The translations under genes were made by a program, and so were the position numbers. A stretch of DNA of 64,000 bases, taken from positions 2,480,001 to 2,544,000 of the forward strand of contig MQVO02000002.1 of assembly GCA_001986395.2 (NCBI GenBank), in the 5' to 3' direction. The DNA is from Irpex lacteus. Its lineage: Eukaryota > Basidiomycota > Agaricomycetes > Polyporales > Irpicaceae. The notes under the pieces are model-generated. The model searched no databases and was not told where the DNA came from. It saw only the letters and a list, made by a program, of their open reading frames with translations. This document shows, one piece after another, positions 36,532-47,752 of this stretch (positions are counted from its first letter, which is position 1; each line of letters begins with the position of its first letter).

Positions 36532-37833
36532 GGCACCCTACTGTACAGGCTACCACTCCACGGAGCCTCTCGCAAACCTAATAACAGTATATATAACACG
36601 TTTACATCATCTAAAAACGTTTGATTAACGGCAGAGTCGATAGGGAAGGTCCTATGCACTGAGGGTGTCAGCCACCAGAGGGTGGTCGTCACACATCCAC
36701 AGATGCATAGAATAGATATTCTGCGTATTTATACTATTTTATAGCATGTATAAATCATCAATATACCATCCGATCATTGCGGTATAAGTGAGATCTCCTT
36801 CAGAGGAGATGTGCTCCTCCTCCCCTCACTCACGTGCAAAGCGCCCTCCCGAGGGCCAGCTGATAACGGCGCACGCAAAATAACTCAGAGGTCATATTGT
36901 GAGTACTTTAAAGTAACTGTGTACCAATTTTTGTGTCTTCCAACGTCCTGTATAGGATCCTATAAGGCGTGTATTAGTAATATGTGTGGCCAGGCTATGC
37001 CCCAAACCACGTATCACCCCATATAAGTGAGTACACGGCACAGGGAGATAATATATATATTGGACGATGTTCTGTGCCTATGATATGGAATTACTAGCAC
37101 TTTACTGCGGGTGGATTGACGTTCCATAGCCCGAGATACGTCCAAATACTGTTGCGGTGAAGCCGGTGCACAAGGAATCATGCTTGACTTCCGGCTTTGA
37201 TACTGCTCTTTTCACAGTTTCGAGCATATCTAGAGCTATAGGACCTCGATTCGTTCGCGGTAAAGTGCTAGTAGTACAGTATTATAAGTAGAAAACATGC
37301 TCTCATATGTATTTTAGCTTCCCACGTGTTGCATGCACTTATATACGGTGATATGTGGTTCGTGGTGCAGTCTGGCCACACTAACCGCTAATGCACACCT
37401 CATAATGTCATGTACAGAAAAAAGGGGCCACACAAACTAGTACACTACTAATATATAGTGCAATAAGCACGATCGTAAATGTATTTCGTGCGCGCCATGA
37501 ATACTTGTCCCTTGGGAGGGCGCTTTTCTTGTACCTGAGGGGAGGAGGAGCACATCTACTCCGAAGGAGATGCAGCGCGTATGTCAGTAATCGGGCGGTA
37601 TATTACGAACTTATACATGCTATAGGATGGTATTAACTACGTGGAACATTGATTCTATGCCTTCATTGATGTGGAGACACTACCCTTTAGTGACCAGCAT
37701 ATCTAGTGTATAGCACAGTTCTATTAGCCTAGTGATTGATGTGACGTTTTATAAATTATTTGGATACGTCATTTATACTGCTAGTAAGTTTACGAGAAGC
37801 TATGCGGCACGGTTACCGTTACGGGAAGGCATT

Positions 37834-38375
37834 TACCTGTGTGGCCACACCAGATCTGGTGTCAAGATCCAGATCGCGTGGTCCTATAAATAAACGAACA
37901 TTATATTCATAATCTACGTATAAGATTACCGTGTACTGCAAAAAACGACGGGCGGAATCAACGAGGAGGGAGAGGAATACTCACTGCATCGTCCTCGTCG
38001 TTGGGGACGGCGAGGACGGGTTCGGGGACGTTACCGGAGATATCGCGCGTGGCGATCACGCCATTTGATGGCGTCGGGAATTGGAGCGCGCAGGCGGGGC
38101 GAGCGCCGTGGCCGCAATGACTGCCATATGAGGCAATCATGCTTGGACTACGCCCCATCATCCACGGCGTCATCATCCCGGCTCTTGTCAAGTTGCACTT
38201 GATCGCGCTCGGGAGCAATGATGGCAGATATACACCATAGGCGCGCACGTTGCTTGTTGATGTGTCAGTGATGCGGCTCATCGTACTCAAAGATATCTTG
38301 TGAGTGAGTGCCTACCTTTTATATCCTGTTTATCCTTACCACTCGGAAAAACCTAATGATTTTATCTTTAGATTG
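37834..38375 (-). repeat. right outer inverted arm of the foldback element (542 bp)
   Basis: Inverted partner of 35990-36531, with two mismatches, both in the first codons of the shared open frame (38290-37958, minus). Confidence 0.85.
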
Positions 38376-38385
38376 TAATATATAG

Positions 38386-38615
38386 ATTCATTGGGCTCGC
38401 GACGATGTTAGAAAGAGGAGGCCATGCTGCCTCCAATAGATGATTGGTTTGATGCTGGATTTGTCTTGTAAGTGTTGAAAACCCTGCGGAAGTCTCATAC
38501 ATATGCCCAGAACTGAATTTGGTGATAGCCGTCCGGCGTCCTTCGACTGCAGCTTCACTCCCCGTTTCTCTGATGTGCTCGAGATCCTCGAAGCAGCTAA
38601 TATTGGGCGATTTCC
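38386..38615 (+). pseudogene. P450 remnant C, right half
   Basis: Beyond the element the frame resumes with FIGLATML, then a deletion of about a dozen codons and a frameshift. It continues EAMLPPIDDWFDAGFVL, matching EAILPPTDEWVDDAIVV in copy A. A GTAAGT donor and a further exon follow: RPASFDCSFTPRFSDVLEIL, the P450 C-terminus. Together with 35740-35990 this is one gene's 3' end split by the element, decayed by at least one deletion. Confidence 0.8.
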
Positions 38616-39398
38616 TCTTGATATATGGATTCTACGTACCACACTAGATGGTATGATAGTGGTACGTGCACCTGTGATTAGAGGATACCGATTTACTTCG
38701 TCGCTGATCCTGAATATGCCGTTTGTTGTTTTCCACGACAGACTTGGACAGGTGGCCATGCAATCACGGAGCAGCGTTACGGTATTCAGTAAATAGCAGT
38801 CACGAAATATAATTCGGACTCGGCACGTACTTGGAGGCGTTGATGGCTACTTATATATGTGTGTGATGTGCAAGTCCTCTTCTATGCCATCTCAACGGCC
38901 TAGGTGCCAGTGGGTCTCGTGCACTACTCCATGAATAGCATCTTCTCGTCTAATGCTCTGGCTAACGTGCAGTACTATTCAAAATTCGGGAAACCCACAA
39001 AGCAGCCTTACGTCCATATGAATAAGCGAGGCAAGTCCTCTCTCGATGTGATGCAACGCAATGCCCATAACACACAAGTTCCGTCTTCCTTGTCTTGTAA
39101 ACTACCTTGTACGTCATTTGCATTCCCACACATTAGTGTAGTTGATAACATGTGACTGTCGATAGACTAACAATCACTGTTTAGCGTACTTCTTCCTCCT
39201 GCGGTGGCTCTTGGAAGACGAACTTTGGCAGATCAAGTTGCCAGTGACGGCAGGGGAAGCATTGTCACGGTGTGGGTAAGGTTCAATACTAGTATTTACT
39301 CCTACATTGCGCAGTGACAATAATCTATAAAGGACATAACACACACGCATCTATAGTACATACCTATCTCCCTTCCACGCCCTCCGGTGTCGCCTAAC
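38616..39398. other. duplicated spacer upstream of P450 copy B
   Basis: About 780 bp that is recognisably similar to 32120-32814, for example the shared GCGTTACGGTATTC and GTGCAGTACT stretches. It carries the promoter of copy B. No separate gene. Confidence 0.6.
39325..39332 (+). promoter_or_regulatory. TATA box of P450 copy B
   Basis: CTATAAAG 74 bases upstream of the start codon, conserved with copy A. Confidence 0.6.
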
Positions 39399-41867
39399 AT
39401 GGACACTATGCTAACATTAGTGAAGAGCGATTATCGCGCTGACAAACTCACAAGCGCATTCCTCTCAGATTCAAGACTCGCCTCGGTATCAGCCTTTCTC
39501 CTCCTTGTCGTTGGTACATACCTCGCACGTGGAGTATACCGCAGACTGCACACCGCCCCTGGGCCTCGCAGACTGCCTCTGCTGGGAAATACTTTGCAAA
39601 TACCGGCGGAATTGCAGTTCCTTCAGTACGCCAAGTGGGCCCAAAAGTATGGTACGAGAAAATTCCGTTATCCCTCACCATGTATTCTGCACTGACTAGT
39701 ATCCGATCCCTATGTGCTACAGGTCCGATTTTCTCTTTGGACGTCCCAGGTCTGCATGTCGTGGTACTCAACACCTATGAAGTTGCAGCAGATATATTTG
39801 GTGATGACGCTTACCTCTTTTATTTGAACACGACTTACTTCTTCAACATGTCATAGATCGGCGGTCTAAAATATACAATGATCGACCTCGCCTGATCATG
39901 GCGGGTGAAATACTCGGAGGCGATTCCATCTTTCCGTTTCTGTGTTCCAGAGATCCGTAAGTCGAGAAAGGTCTCATGTCAACAACTCAAGTCACAAAGC
40001 TAGAGCTCAAAACGTGGTAGGTGGCGCAGAATGCGTCGTGCAGCGCACGAAGGTTTCAACATTCGGGCTGTCGAAAAATACCAGTCTATCCAGCACGACA
40101 CCGTTGTTATAGCCATGCTACGTACTCTCGCGAATCCAAGTACGTGGGAGACAAATTTGGCAACGTACGTCGTCATCTCCACTCGCGATGTGACAAAAGA
40201 GAAATACAACAGAATCCATCGCTGACATTGTTTATGCAAGTATCGCTGCATCGGCTATGGCAAGCACAGTCTACGGATGGCCGCCCTTAGATGCAGAATC
40301 TCCACTCGTACAGCACTTCGTCAAAAATATAGGCACAGCAACATTACCCGGAGCTCATATGGTGGACACCATACCTATAATGAACTACTTACCGTCATTC
40401 CTGGCTGAATGGAAACGGGAGGGAATGGCCTGGCACGAGAAAGAGAACAACTTCTTTGAAGGGCACAAAGATGACGTCAAGAGAAAAATGGTGGATCCTA
40501 TTTCAACTTATTTATACCAGTAATCTGATTAATTGGATACTTATATAGGACGATTCGAAAGGAGAGCCTCAAGCGAACTGGGTCTCGGAGCTCTTCGCTT
40601 GTCAAGATCGGCTTAGTCTATCAGACAAAGAACTCACATGGCTACCCGCTACGATGTTGTGAGTTCAGTCGTTATCTTCCAGAAGGTTTCATAGGTCGTC
40701 ACTGAATAGTCTCTTGATAGCATCGCTGCAACAGATACGGTTAGTCTTCCTTTTACCAGTGTCTCTCAGATGGCCTCTGAACTTCAAATTCAACCCAGAC
40801 CACAGCTGCTCTCGTTTACTGCGTCCTTGCCATGCTCCATTACCCAGACGCTCTACATAAAGCCCAAGCAGAGCTAGACAGAGAGGTAGGCCGGGCACGA
40901 GCTCCCACTTTCGAGGACAGCAAGAACCTCCCGTACATACGCGCCATCGTGCGCGAGACTTTACGATGGCGCCCACCTGTTACCCTTGGTATGTGGGCTT
41001 TGTTTCGTGACAGAGATATGTTACTTAGGTCTCCTCATAGGCCTCCCGCACACCGCAACAGAGGTAGGTATCAGTGCAACAATCGAGGAGAGAGTGTGAC
41101 AATGACAGATGCCTGTGTTTGAATTTAGGATAGCTGGTATAATGGATACTTTATTCCGAAAGGTAAGCCCTTGGTCATAATTACGGTTATAATAGACGGA
41201 AAAGACTTGACATCTTTCCGAAGGCTCGATGGTCGTCGGAAACGTTTGGTAGGCTTCTCATCATCCCTCAACACTGTTTAGCTGAAGCTGAAAGTCGATG
41301 ACCCCTGACTATCAATGCAGGGCTATGAATAGGTGAGTCTGCCCATCCTGGTAAGCGCGTTCAGAAACTTGATACGCACTTTGATTTACAGGGATCCTTC
41401 TGTCTATCCCGACTTTGACACCTTTCGACCTGAGCGATTCCTCGATGAATCAGGCCAGGTAGAGACTGCACCACCAGATACTCACAATATGGGTCATACC
41501 AGCTATGGATTCGGAACACGGTAAGCAAACGAGCATCAGGAATACTTCTAGGGCGCAATGCTCATGAGTAGCCAGTATTTGCCCCGGGATGCATTTCGCA
41601 AATCAGGAGATGTTCATCGCGATAGCTGTGATGTTATGGTCCTTCGATATCCGACCTCTTGTGGATGAGAAAGGCGAGGCTATACTACCACCTACAGATC
41701 AATGGGTCGATGATGCAATTGTAGTGTGAGTGTCATAGCCATTGCAAGTGCAGAGAAATGCTCACGGTGGAAACAGGCGTCCGGCGTCCTTCCAATGCAG
41801 CTTCACCCCGCGGTTCTCTGATGTGCAGGACATCCTGGAGAATACTAGCAGAATGGGTGCGGCTTAG
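39399..41867 (+). CDS. cytochrome P450 copy B (intact)
   Basis: Membrane-bound heme-thiolate monooxygenase; substrate unknown. Fifteen exons (39399-39651, 39723-39800, 39857-39956, 40021-40164, 40241-40490, 40549-40658, 40721-40739, 40799-40988, 41041-41063, 41129-41162, 41224-41248, 41321-41332, 41392-41520, 41576-41725, 41777-41867) close in phase at 535 residues. An N-terminal anchor (SVSAFLLLVVGTYLARG) precedes the hinge PGPRRLPLLGN. Further landmarks are WRRMRRAAHEGFN (C-helix), IAATDTTTAAL (I-helix, oxygen-activating Thr), VRETLRWRPP (K-helix ExxR), FRPERF, and GFGTR/ICPGMHFA with the heme Cys just after a splice site. Five exons are 34 nt or shorter, one only 12 nt. The wording is that of agaricomycete P450s often labelled OrdA-like. 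Paralogue of copy A and remnant C. Confidence 0.93.
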
Positions 41868-42511
41868 CAGCCTAATGTGCAATCAATGGAAGCTATGGTA
41901 ATTGCACAGACGAAATATTTGAAAAAGAAATCCAGCCCAAGCACAAAACTTGATTAATGAATGATCACCTGTGCGGCCACTGCTTATTCTTCCCAACCTC
42001 CTACTATCAATCATGCATTGGACCACAATGATTGGTGGTCCTTGCCCTCGAATTCAGCGCTATTCCTGTGTGAATATTATCCTAGTTTTCCAGCTATCCA
42101 TGCCGCTTATGTCTATGGCCGCTTTTTCGACCAATGAGTGATCTTGGCTAACTACACTGCTGGCGTGGCGCCGTCGAGCACATCGCCTTCGACTGTCATA
42201 TGACGACACAACATACGACCAATGCTCGCCTACACCTCCGTTGACGGACGGATCATCACTGCGGGGGACTTGGGTAAGATGGTTTGTGGATGGTATATAA
42301 AGAGTCAGACAAGTGAATATTTGATCGATATTCGACACCCATTATTCCGAATTCTTGGTTTCGACGATCCGCGAAGGCGCACAGAAAACACAGCTTGCCT
42401 CGGGACATTTCTTCTACCTTTCGGACTCTCTTGCTCGTTGATCCTATAACTTCCTCTGGGACTTCTTGCTTTTTTATCACGACTGCGACGACCACCACTA
42501 CCACGTCCAAC
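41868..42511. other. 3' flank of P450 copy B and promoter of arginase
   Basis: The first 190 bp matches the spacer after copy A. The duplication ends near 42060. A TATA-like TATATAAAG lies at about 42293-42301, roughly 215 bases before the arginase ATG, implying a leader of about 190 nt. Confidence 0.5.
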
Positions 42512-43946
42512 ATGCCAGCCACGCACAACGAAGCTTCGGCCAGCCGGTTCATCAAGGAACCTAAAAGTCTCGCAGTGCGTCTTCTCGCTTCAGCTGGTAA
42601 CGCGAAAACTGCTTGTATACTGATGCAGATTTTCTAGATTGTAGGATGTCCGTTTAGGTGGGTGTATTGCGCAGTCTGAGTTAAATGAGAGAGACAGCGT
42701 CTGACGAGGTGTTCTTCATTCAATGTAACTCAATAACGATGGATGTAGCGGAGGCCAGGTGCGTGTTTGCCATCTCACTCACGTTCATCTAATCTAATCT
42801 ATACTCTCCATAAATCACACGACACTTAGCCCCGCCCTGGCGTCGATCAAGGTCCCATCCACCTCGTCGAAGCCGGCCTGCCTAAGCAGCTTGAAGAGCT
42901 CGGCTGGAAAGTCCACTTCGATGGTCACCATCAGTTCGAGGATATCACCAACTCCATCGTCAGCGATCCCGACATTGGCAAGCTGAAGAACCCGCGGTTG
43001 GTGTCCAGAGTGTGTGAGGAGGTGGCAAAGGCGGTTGGCGGCCACGCAAAGGAGGGTGTACTACCCGTTACACTCGGTGGCGATCACTCATTGGTATGTC
43101 GTCGGTTCACTCTACCGAGAGAAATCTAAGTCATAGTTGACGATGGGTGTGTTATCTGTATCATAGGCAATGGGCACCATTTCCGGCACATTAGAGTGAG
43201 TGAAGTAAAGTCATCCCCATGCTTGACCCTCTCTCACCCGTCTCCATCCTTTCTAGCCAATATCCCGACGCATGTGTTATTTGGATCGACGCCCACGCCG
43301 ACATCAACACCGCCGAAACAACCGACACAGGCAACATCCACGGCATGCCCGTGTCCTTCCTCCTCGGGCTCGGCGCGCCCATCCCGGAGTTCGCCTGGGT
43401 CAAGCCGCAGCTTAAACCGAACAAGATCGTCTACATCGGTCTGCGCGACGTCGACGCCGGGGAGAAGAGGATCCTGAAGGAGAACGGGATCAAGGCGTTC
43501 TCGATGCACGAGGTAGACAAGTATGGGATTGGAAAGGTTGTGGAGTTGGCGTTGGACCATGTGAACCCGAAGAGGGATTTGCCTATCCATTTGAGCTTTG
43601 ATGTGGATGCGTTGGATCCTACTGTTGCGCCTTCGACGGGTACTCCGGTATGTTTTGTTTCCCTACAATTGAAGGAAGATGATGGCTGAAGTATGTGCTT
43701 TGCCAGGTTCGTGGCGGATTGTCTTTCAGAGAGGGGCACTACATTTGCGAGGCCATCTACGAAACTGGATGTTTGGTTGCTCTCGACATTATGGTTCGCA
43801 CTTCGTGCAGTGTGTACTCAATGACTGAAATGCTGATGTTCTTGTAGGAGGTCAACCCATCTTTGGCCAAGGAAGACGACGTGAAGCAGACCGTCGCCGT
43901 TGGCTGCTCCTTGGCACGCTCAGCCCTCGGAGAGACTCTCCTCTAG
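42512..43946 (+). CDS. car1: arginase
   Basis: Hydrolyses L-arginine to ornithine and urea in the cytosol; a binuclear manganese enzyme. Eight exons (42512-42574, 42638-42657, 42749-42758, 42830-43093, 43167-43195, 43257-43647, 43707-43793, 43848-43946) close in phase at 320 residues, the normal family length. Metal ligands and signatures are all present: [24 protein letters not shown], and SFDVDALDP. The C-terminal [19 protein letters not shown] also fits. Exons 2 and 3 are only 20 and 10 nt and encode the IVGCPFSGGQ strand, which simple frame scanning misses. The start codon follows a long T/C-rich leader and is the first ATG in frame. Confidence 0.97.
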
Positions 43947-44325
43947 ACGTTTCTAGACGTTGGAAGGATTAAGACTGTATTGTACGACAGATTGTATCGT
44001 TACATACTACTATCTAGCAACTACCCGTGCACTGCACGGGACTCTGACTTAAACACAAGTACTAAGTAGCGCGGCCGCCGTCACAAATCAGAGTACCGCG
44101 TCCATAGAGTATCGACAATCAGAACAACATCGCGGATAGAGACACCTCCTTTCTTTAACTTACGACAAAGAGGATATACCAGTGTGCATGTAGACCGCAG
44201 ATCAAGCATCATCATGACGGACAGTGAACAAATGAGACCGAATTACATTCCAAAAATCATACGAGTTACTACAATACACCGAAGCCGAAGAACAAGGAAG
44301 TCTACATCGATCATGGCCATGCCCA
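43947..44325. other. convergent 3' flanks of arginase and the oligopeptide transporter
   Basis: About 380 bp, no gene seen. Confidence 0.5.
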
Positions 44326-47300
44326 CTAGTTATCAGGGGCAAGACAGCGATCGGCTGAAAGGTTGAGGTCTGCGGAAAGTGTAAGTCCGATTGTTGGACA
44401 ACGAAGTCCAGAGCGGAAGACGTACCGTTACCCCACCATGCAGGGAAGTCGTGCGCATTGCCCGCAGCTCCAAACACAGCAAAGTTGAGGATGAAACTGA
44501 TAACTTGAGTGCCACCGTCGAGAGCAGCGGCGACGATGTAACTGTAAGAAGCAGAAAAGAGGATGTTAGGTCTGTTCTGGCTAGACTAGGGCATGGAAGA
44601 CACATACTTGTACTTCGTGAACCACCTCGGGTAGCGAGTACGCACCCACCATTGCGAGAAGATACCAATAACCATAGAGGGGCTAAACGAATCCCACAGT
44701 CAACAAACCGTTCCGTATCGTGTCACAGAGAAAGAGAAACTCACTTTACGGAGGTGTTGATACCAACGGACAAGTAGCAAGAGTACTGCATGATGATGGA
44801 GGTGTTGAAGTTCTGGAAGCCAGCCTTAGGCCAGAAGTAGTGCTAAAAGATGACAAGGTATTGAGTATCGCATGAGGCGAGGTGTAGTGGAGATTGGCAC
44901 TTACAGCAAGCACGAAGGGAAGGGGGAGGACAACACCGATGGCGAGTGAAATGGGAACCATGCGGTAGGTAGCTCCAGGGCCGAACATCTGGGGACCCAG
45001 GGCACCCCATGAGATGGCGTTGGAGTTGTAGCCTTGAGCGTTCTGTCCGGACCAGAGACGGGTACCAGAGATCGACAGCAGAGCTAACAGCGAGCACAGC
45101 GTCAGAGGAGAGAAAAAATCCCGAGTGCACTGTACATACCATCACGGTTACTCTCGATGATAGACAACATCATAACGTAGTTGAGGATAGCACCGACGAC
45201 GGTACCTGTTATCAAATTTGTCAGAACAGGGTACACGCCGAGAAATGCAGAGCACTTACCCATGATCTGCATGAGGAAGGTAACACGGGGAGCAAGCTTG
45301 ACGTATTGACCAAGCTTCAAGTCTTGCAGGAGCGCAATGCCCTGAATCATAGGGTGCTGACCGTAGAGGGCACCGTACATGTTCGCGACGGGCTTGCCGG
45401 GAAGGATGTAAGCTGTACAGAAGGCAGCAACGGTCAGATTTTATTGCCTCCATTCTTACATGGTTATTGCTCACCGGTGATCATCTGGAAGAAACCAGTG
45501 CCCGAGGAGCTGAACTCGTAGAAACCGATGGTAGCCGCCAACATTCCATAAAGGGCGCAGAAAACGAAGGAGATGATGACAAGCACGGTGAGTGTCCACC
45601 ATGGCATACCAGAGTGGCCGGTGTAGTTGGCTGTGCGCACGATTGAGTAAGTATGATAACGGGCTCGCGTGTGGCGACTTACTGGCTTGAGCGATACCGT
45701 AAGCACCGAGGAGCACAAGGTAGTACCACCAACGAGGAATTGCCTTGTACGCCTTCATCTTCTCGTAGTGCTGAAGAGTCCCATGTAAGAACGCTAGAAT
45801 ACGCCCAACAGAAGATGATACGCACAGGGTCGTGGATCTCAAGAGGGATGCGGTTCCAGGGGTTGAACGAGCGGAAGAATGGCTTGAGATCGTCCCAGTG
45901 CCAGATAAGCACGTGAGTGAACACAGCTCCAAGCGACAAGTTGGACGTGATGAGGTACAACGCGTTGGTCGCAGAGAACCATGCAGGCTGTATAGAGGCT
46001 GTCAGACAATGATCGTACGGGAAAACAGGACGATGCATACTCCAAGCTCTGCGTACTTCTCCGCGTCGAACTTGCCGTTCGTGAGGAGAGCTGTTTGGTT
46101 GTACTGGGATCCATCCGAAGCCTGAAGAACACGGAGTTAGATATGATATACAGCTATCAGACGAGAAACCCACGCACAAAGATAGCCTGGCTCATGAATG
46201 GGAATGCCTTAGCGTTCCACAGGTTGCCGTAGTACACCGCGCTCATGAGGATGTACGTCAGAATGATACCGATATCCTGGTTGATCTGGAGCCACAGAGG
46301 GTTGAACAAGCAGTTCGAACCGATGAGATTCCAGTCAAGGGACCAGGAAAGGAGTCCCATGCCCTCGTTGTTGCTCGCACCACCGAAGATGTTGCGGAAA
46401 ACCGAGCTGTGGTTGTTGGCCAAGCAGAAGATCGAGATACCGGTGAGCAAGGGGAAGATCCCTACAAGATGGACGAATGTCAGAATGATGTATGACGGCA
46501 GCGAACGGTGTACTCACATTGAGGGATAATTTCCCAGCTGGATATCGAAGGGCTTATCAGAACGTAGTGCGTCATATAAAGCTAATTAAGTACTCACACA
46601 AACATAACTCTGCATGTGACCGTCAGTAATGAAACGAACGTGGATCAAATTTGTGAACTCACGAGAAGATGATCCAGAAGAGCCTCACACGCTTCGATGT
46701 CATCTGGCGATCCCAGTGAAGAGCCTGGAAGAGATTCGCAGTGGAGACTGTGGGAGGCAGCGTGAGTGCGCAGTCATGAGAAAATCTAATCACACCCACT
46801 GTTAGCCGGCCAGAAGCATTTGGTGGGCTTGACAAGGATATCCGAGAGGAGTCCCGCAAACCCGTATCCGAGAAGCTGAGACCCGATAAGAGTGAAGATA
46901 GCGATTCCAGCATTCTAAGTGCGTTTTAGTCCCGTCCAACGCAAAGTGCACATTGCCTCAGCTCACCATCTTGTTGTTGTAGTACACTGAATGGATGTAA
47001 GGTCAGCGAACACGTCAGTTGAATTAAGGGCAGAAGAGACTGACAGTCCTGCACGGAGATAACTTGGATGGCGGTGGCGGATCCAGCGGCGGTGGAAGAC
47101 ATGATAATGATAGCAACATGTTCCTTGACTATCGTGTCACTTAGCATAAGCCGTTCATTCTTCTAATCGGTTCACTTACTGTTGAAGGGGCCGGGGTTGA
47201 TCCATTTGAAAATGCCGCGAGATGGAAGACCAAGATGCATGAGGTTACCGAGCCAGTACGTCAAGACAAGCAAAAAGAGCTGTGAAACGCTCAGTGTCTG

Positions 47301-47752
47301 CGGCTTGAAGTAATAAATCTGCGCGAGGACACTAAAGCACCGTCAGTCCTACAGAGAGATATTCATGCCTGATTGGTGACTTACGCGCCGAATGCTGAGA
47401 AACCAAGACCGAGGAAGAAGGTTCGGAACGTCAGGGAAGGGAGATCCGGGTCATCGTGGGTGGTCAAGACCTATAAAATTGGATACAGTCGTGTCGTTAG
47501 TGGAATGCCTCTTTCGCTGCCTGGTTGCATACTTGCCTTCAAGGCGACATCCGCCGCGTCCTGAATGAGGTACTCCTCGTCATCGGCCTCATCGTTCTGA
47601 AGCCTCTCCTCGAAGGCCTCAATGTCCTTGACGACCGTGGCATCGTCGATACCCTTCTTCTCGTCGGAGTCGAATGAGACCTTCTCGCTGGGGGTGCGAA
47701 GCTTCTCCTCGTTGTAGGTGAGACCGGGCTCTTGAGGGGCGATGTCAGCCAT
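44326..47752 (-). CDS. OPT-family small oligopeptide transporter
   Basis: Proton-coupled uptake of tetra- to pentapeptides or glutathione-like peptides across the plasma membrane is the family role. The gene is split into roughly twenty short exons; the first is 47752-47537 (72 residues, acidic, cytosolic). Family landmarks in order: VLTTHDDPDLPSLTFRTFFL, AVLAQIYYFKPQ, GIFKWINPGPFN followed by KEH, STAAGSATAIQVISVQD, NAGIAIFTLIGSQLLGYGF, DILVKPTKCFWPANS, many hydrophobic segments, and near the C-terminus INPSMVIGIFSQWW-type wording, NFAVFGAAGNAHDFPAWWGN and a short final exon ending SADRCLAPDN. The final stop (44326-44328) requires splicing out of the last intron; unspliced reading gives a different tail. 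The first intron appears to use a GC donor. A TATA-like element at about 47808-47816 lies 60 bases upstream of the ATG. Confidence 0.9.

Larger units (their letters stand above)
35981..38385. mobile_element. 2.4 kb foldback (palindromic) element inserted in P450 remnant C
   Basis: The interval is one large inverted repeat centred near 37183. Bases 35990-36531 and 37834-38375 are inverted copies of 542 bp with only two differences that I can find. Inside them the arms continue but are diverged: 36730-36860 mirrors 37498-37640 (both with the GATGTGCTCCTCCTCCCCTC motif), and 37088-37110 mirrors 37255-37275. An 8 bp direct repeat, ATTCATTG, flanks it (35973-35980 and 38386-38393). Joining the flanks with one repeat copy gives LFIGLATML, a plausible P450 reading like LFIAIAVML in copy A. 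No transposase is visible, so it would be a non-autonomous element. An 8 bp target repeat is what hAT-type transposition produces, but the termini do not show a clear hAT inverted repeat. Confidence 0.75.

Noticed and set aside
35981..38385. Reading the foldback region as an autonomous DNA transposon
   Set aside because: No open frame long enough for a transposase and no DDE or zinc-finger wording; only the 110-codon frame is shared by the arms.
32815..41867. A secondary-metabolite gene cluster around the P450 genes
   Set aside because: No terpene synthase, polyketide synthase, NRPS, cluster-type transporter or transcription factor lies beside the P450s; the neighbours are a kinase-like gene and arginase.
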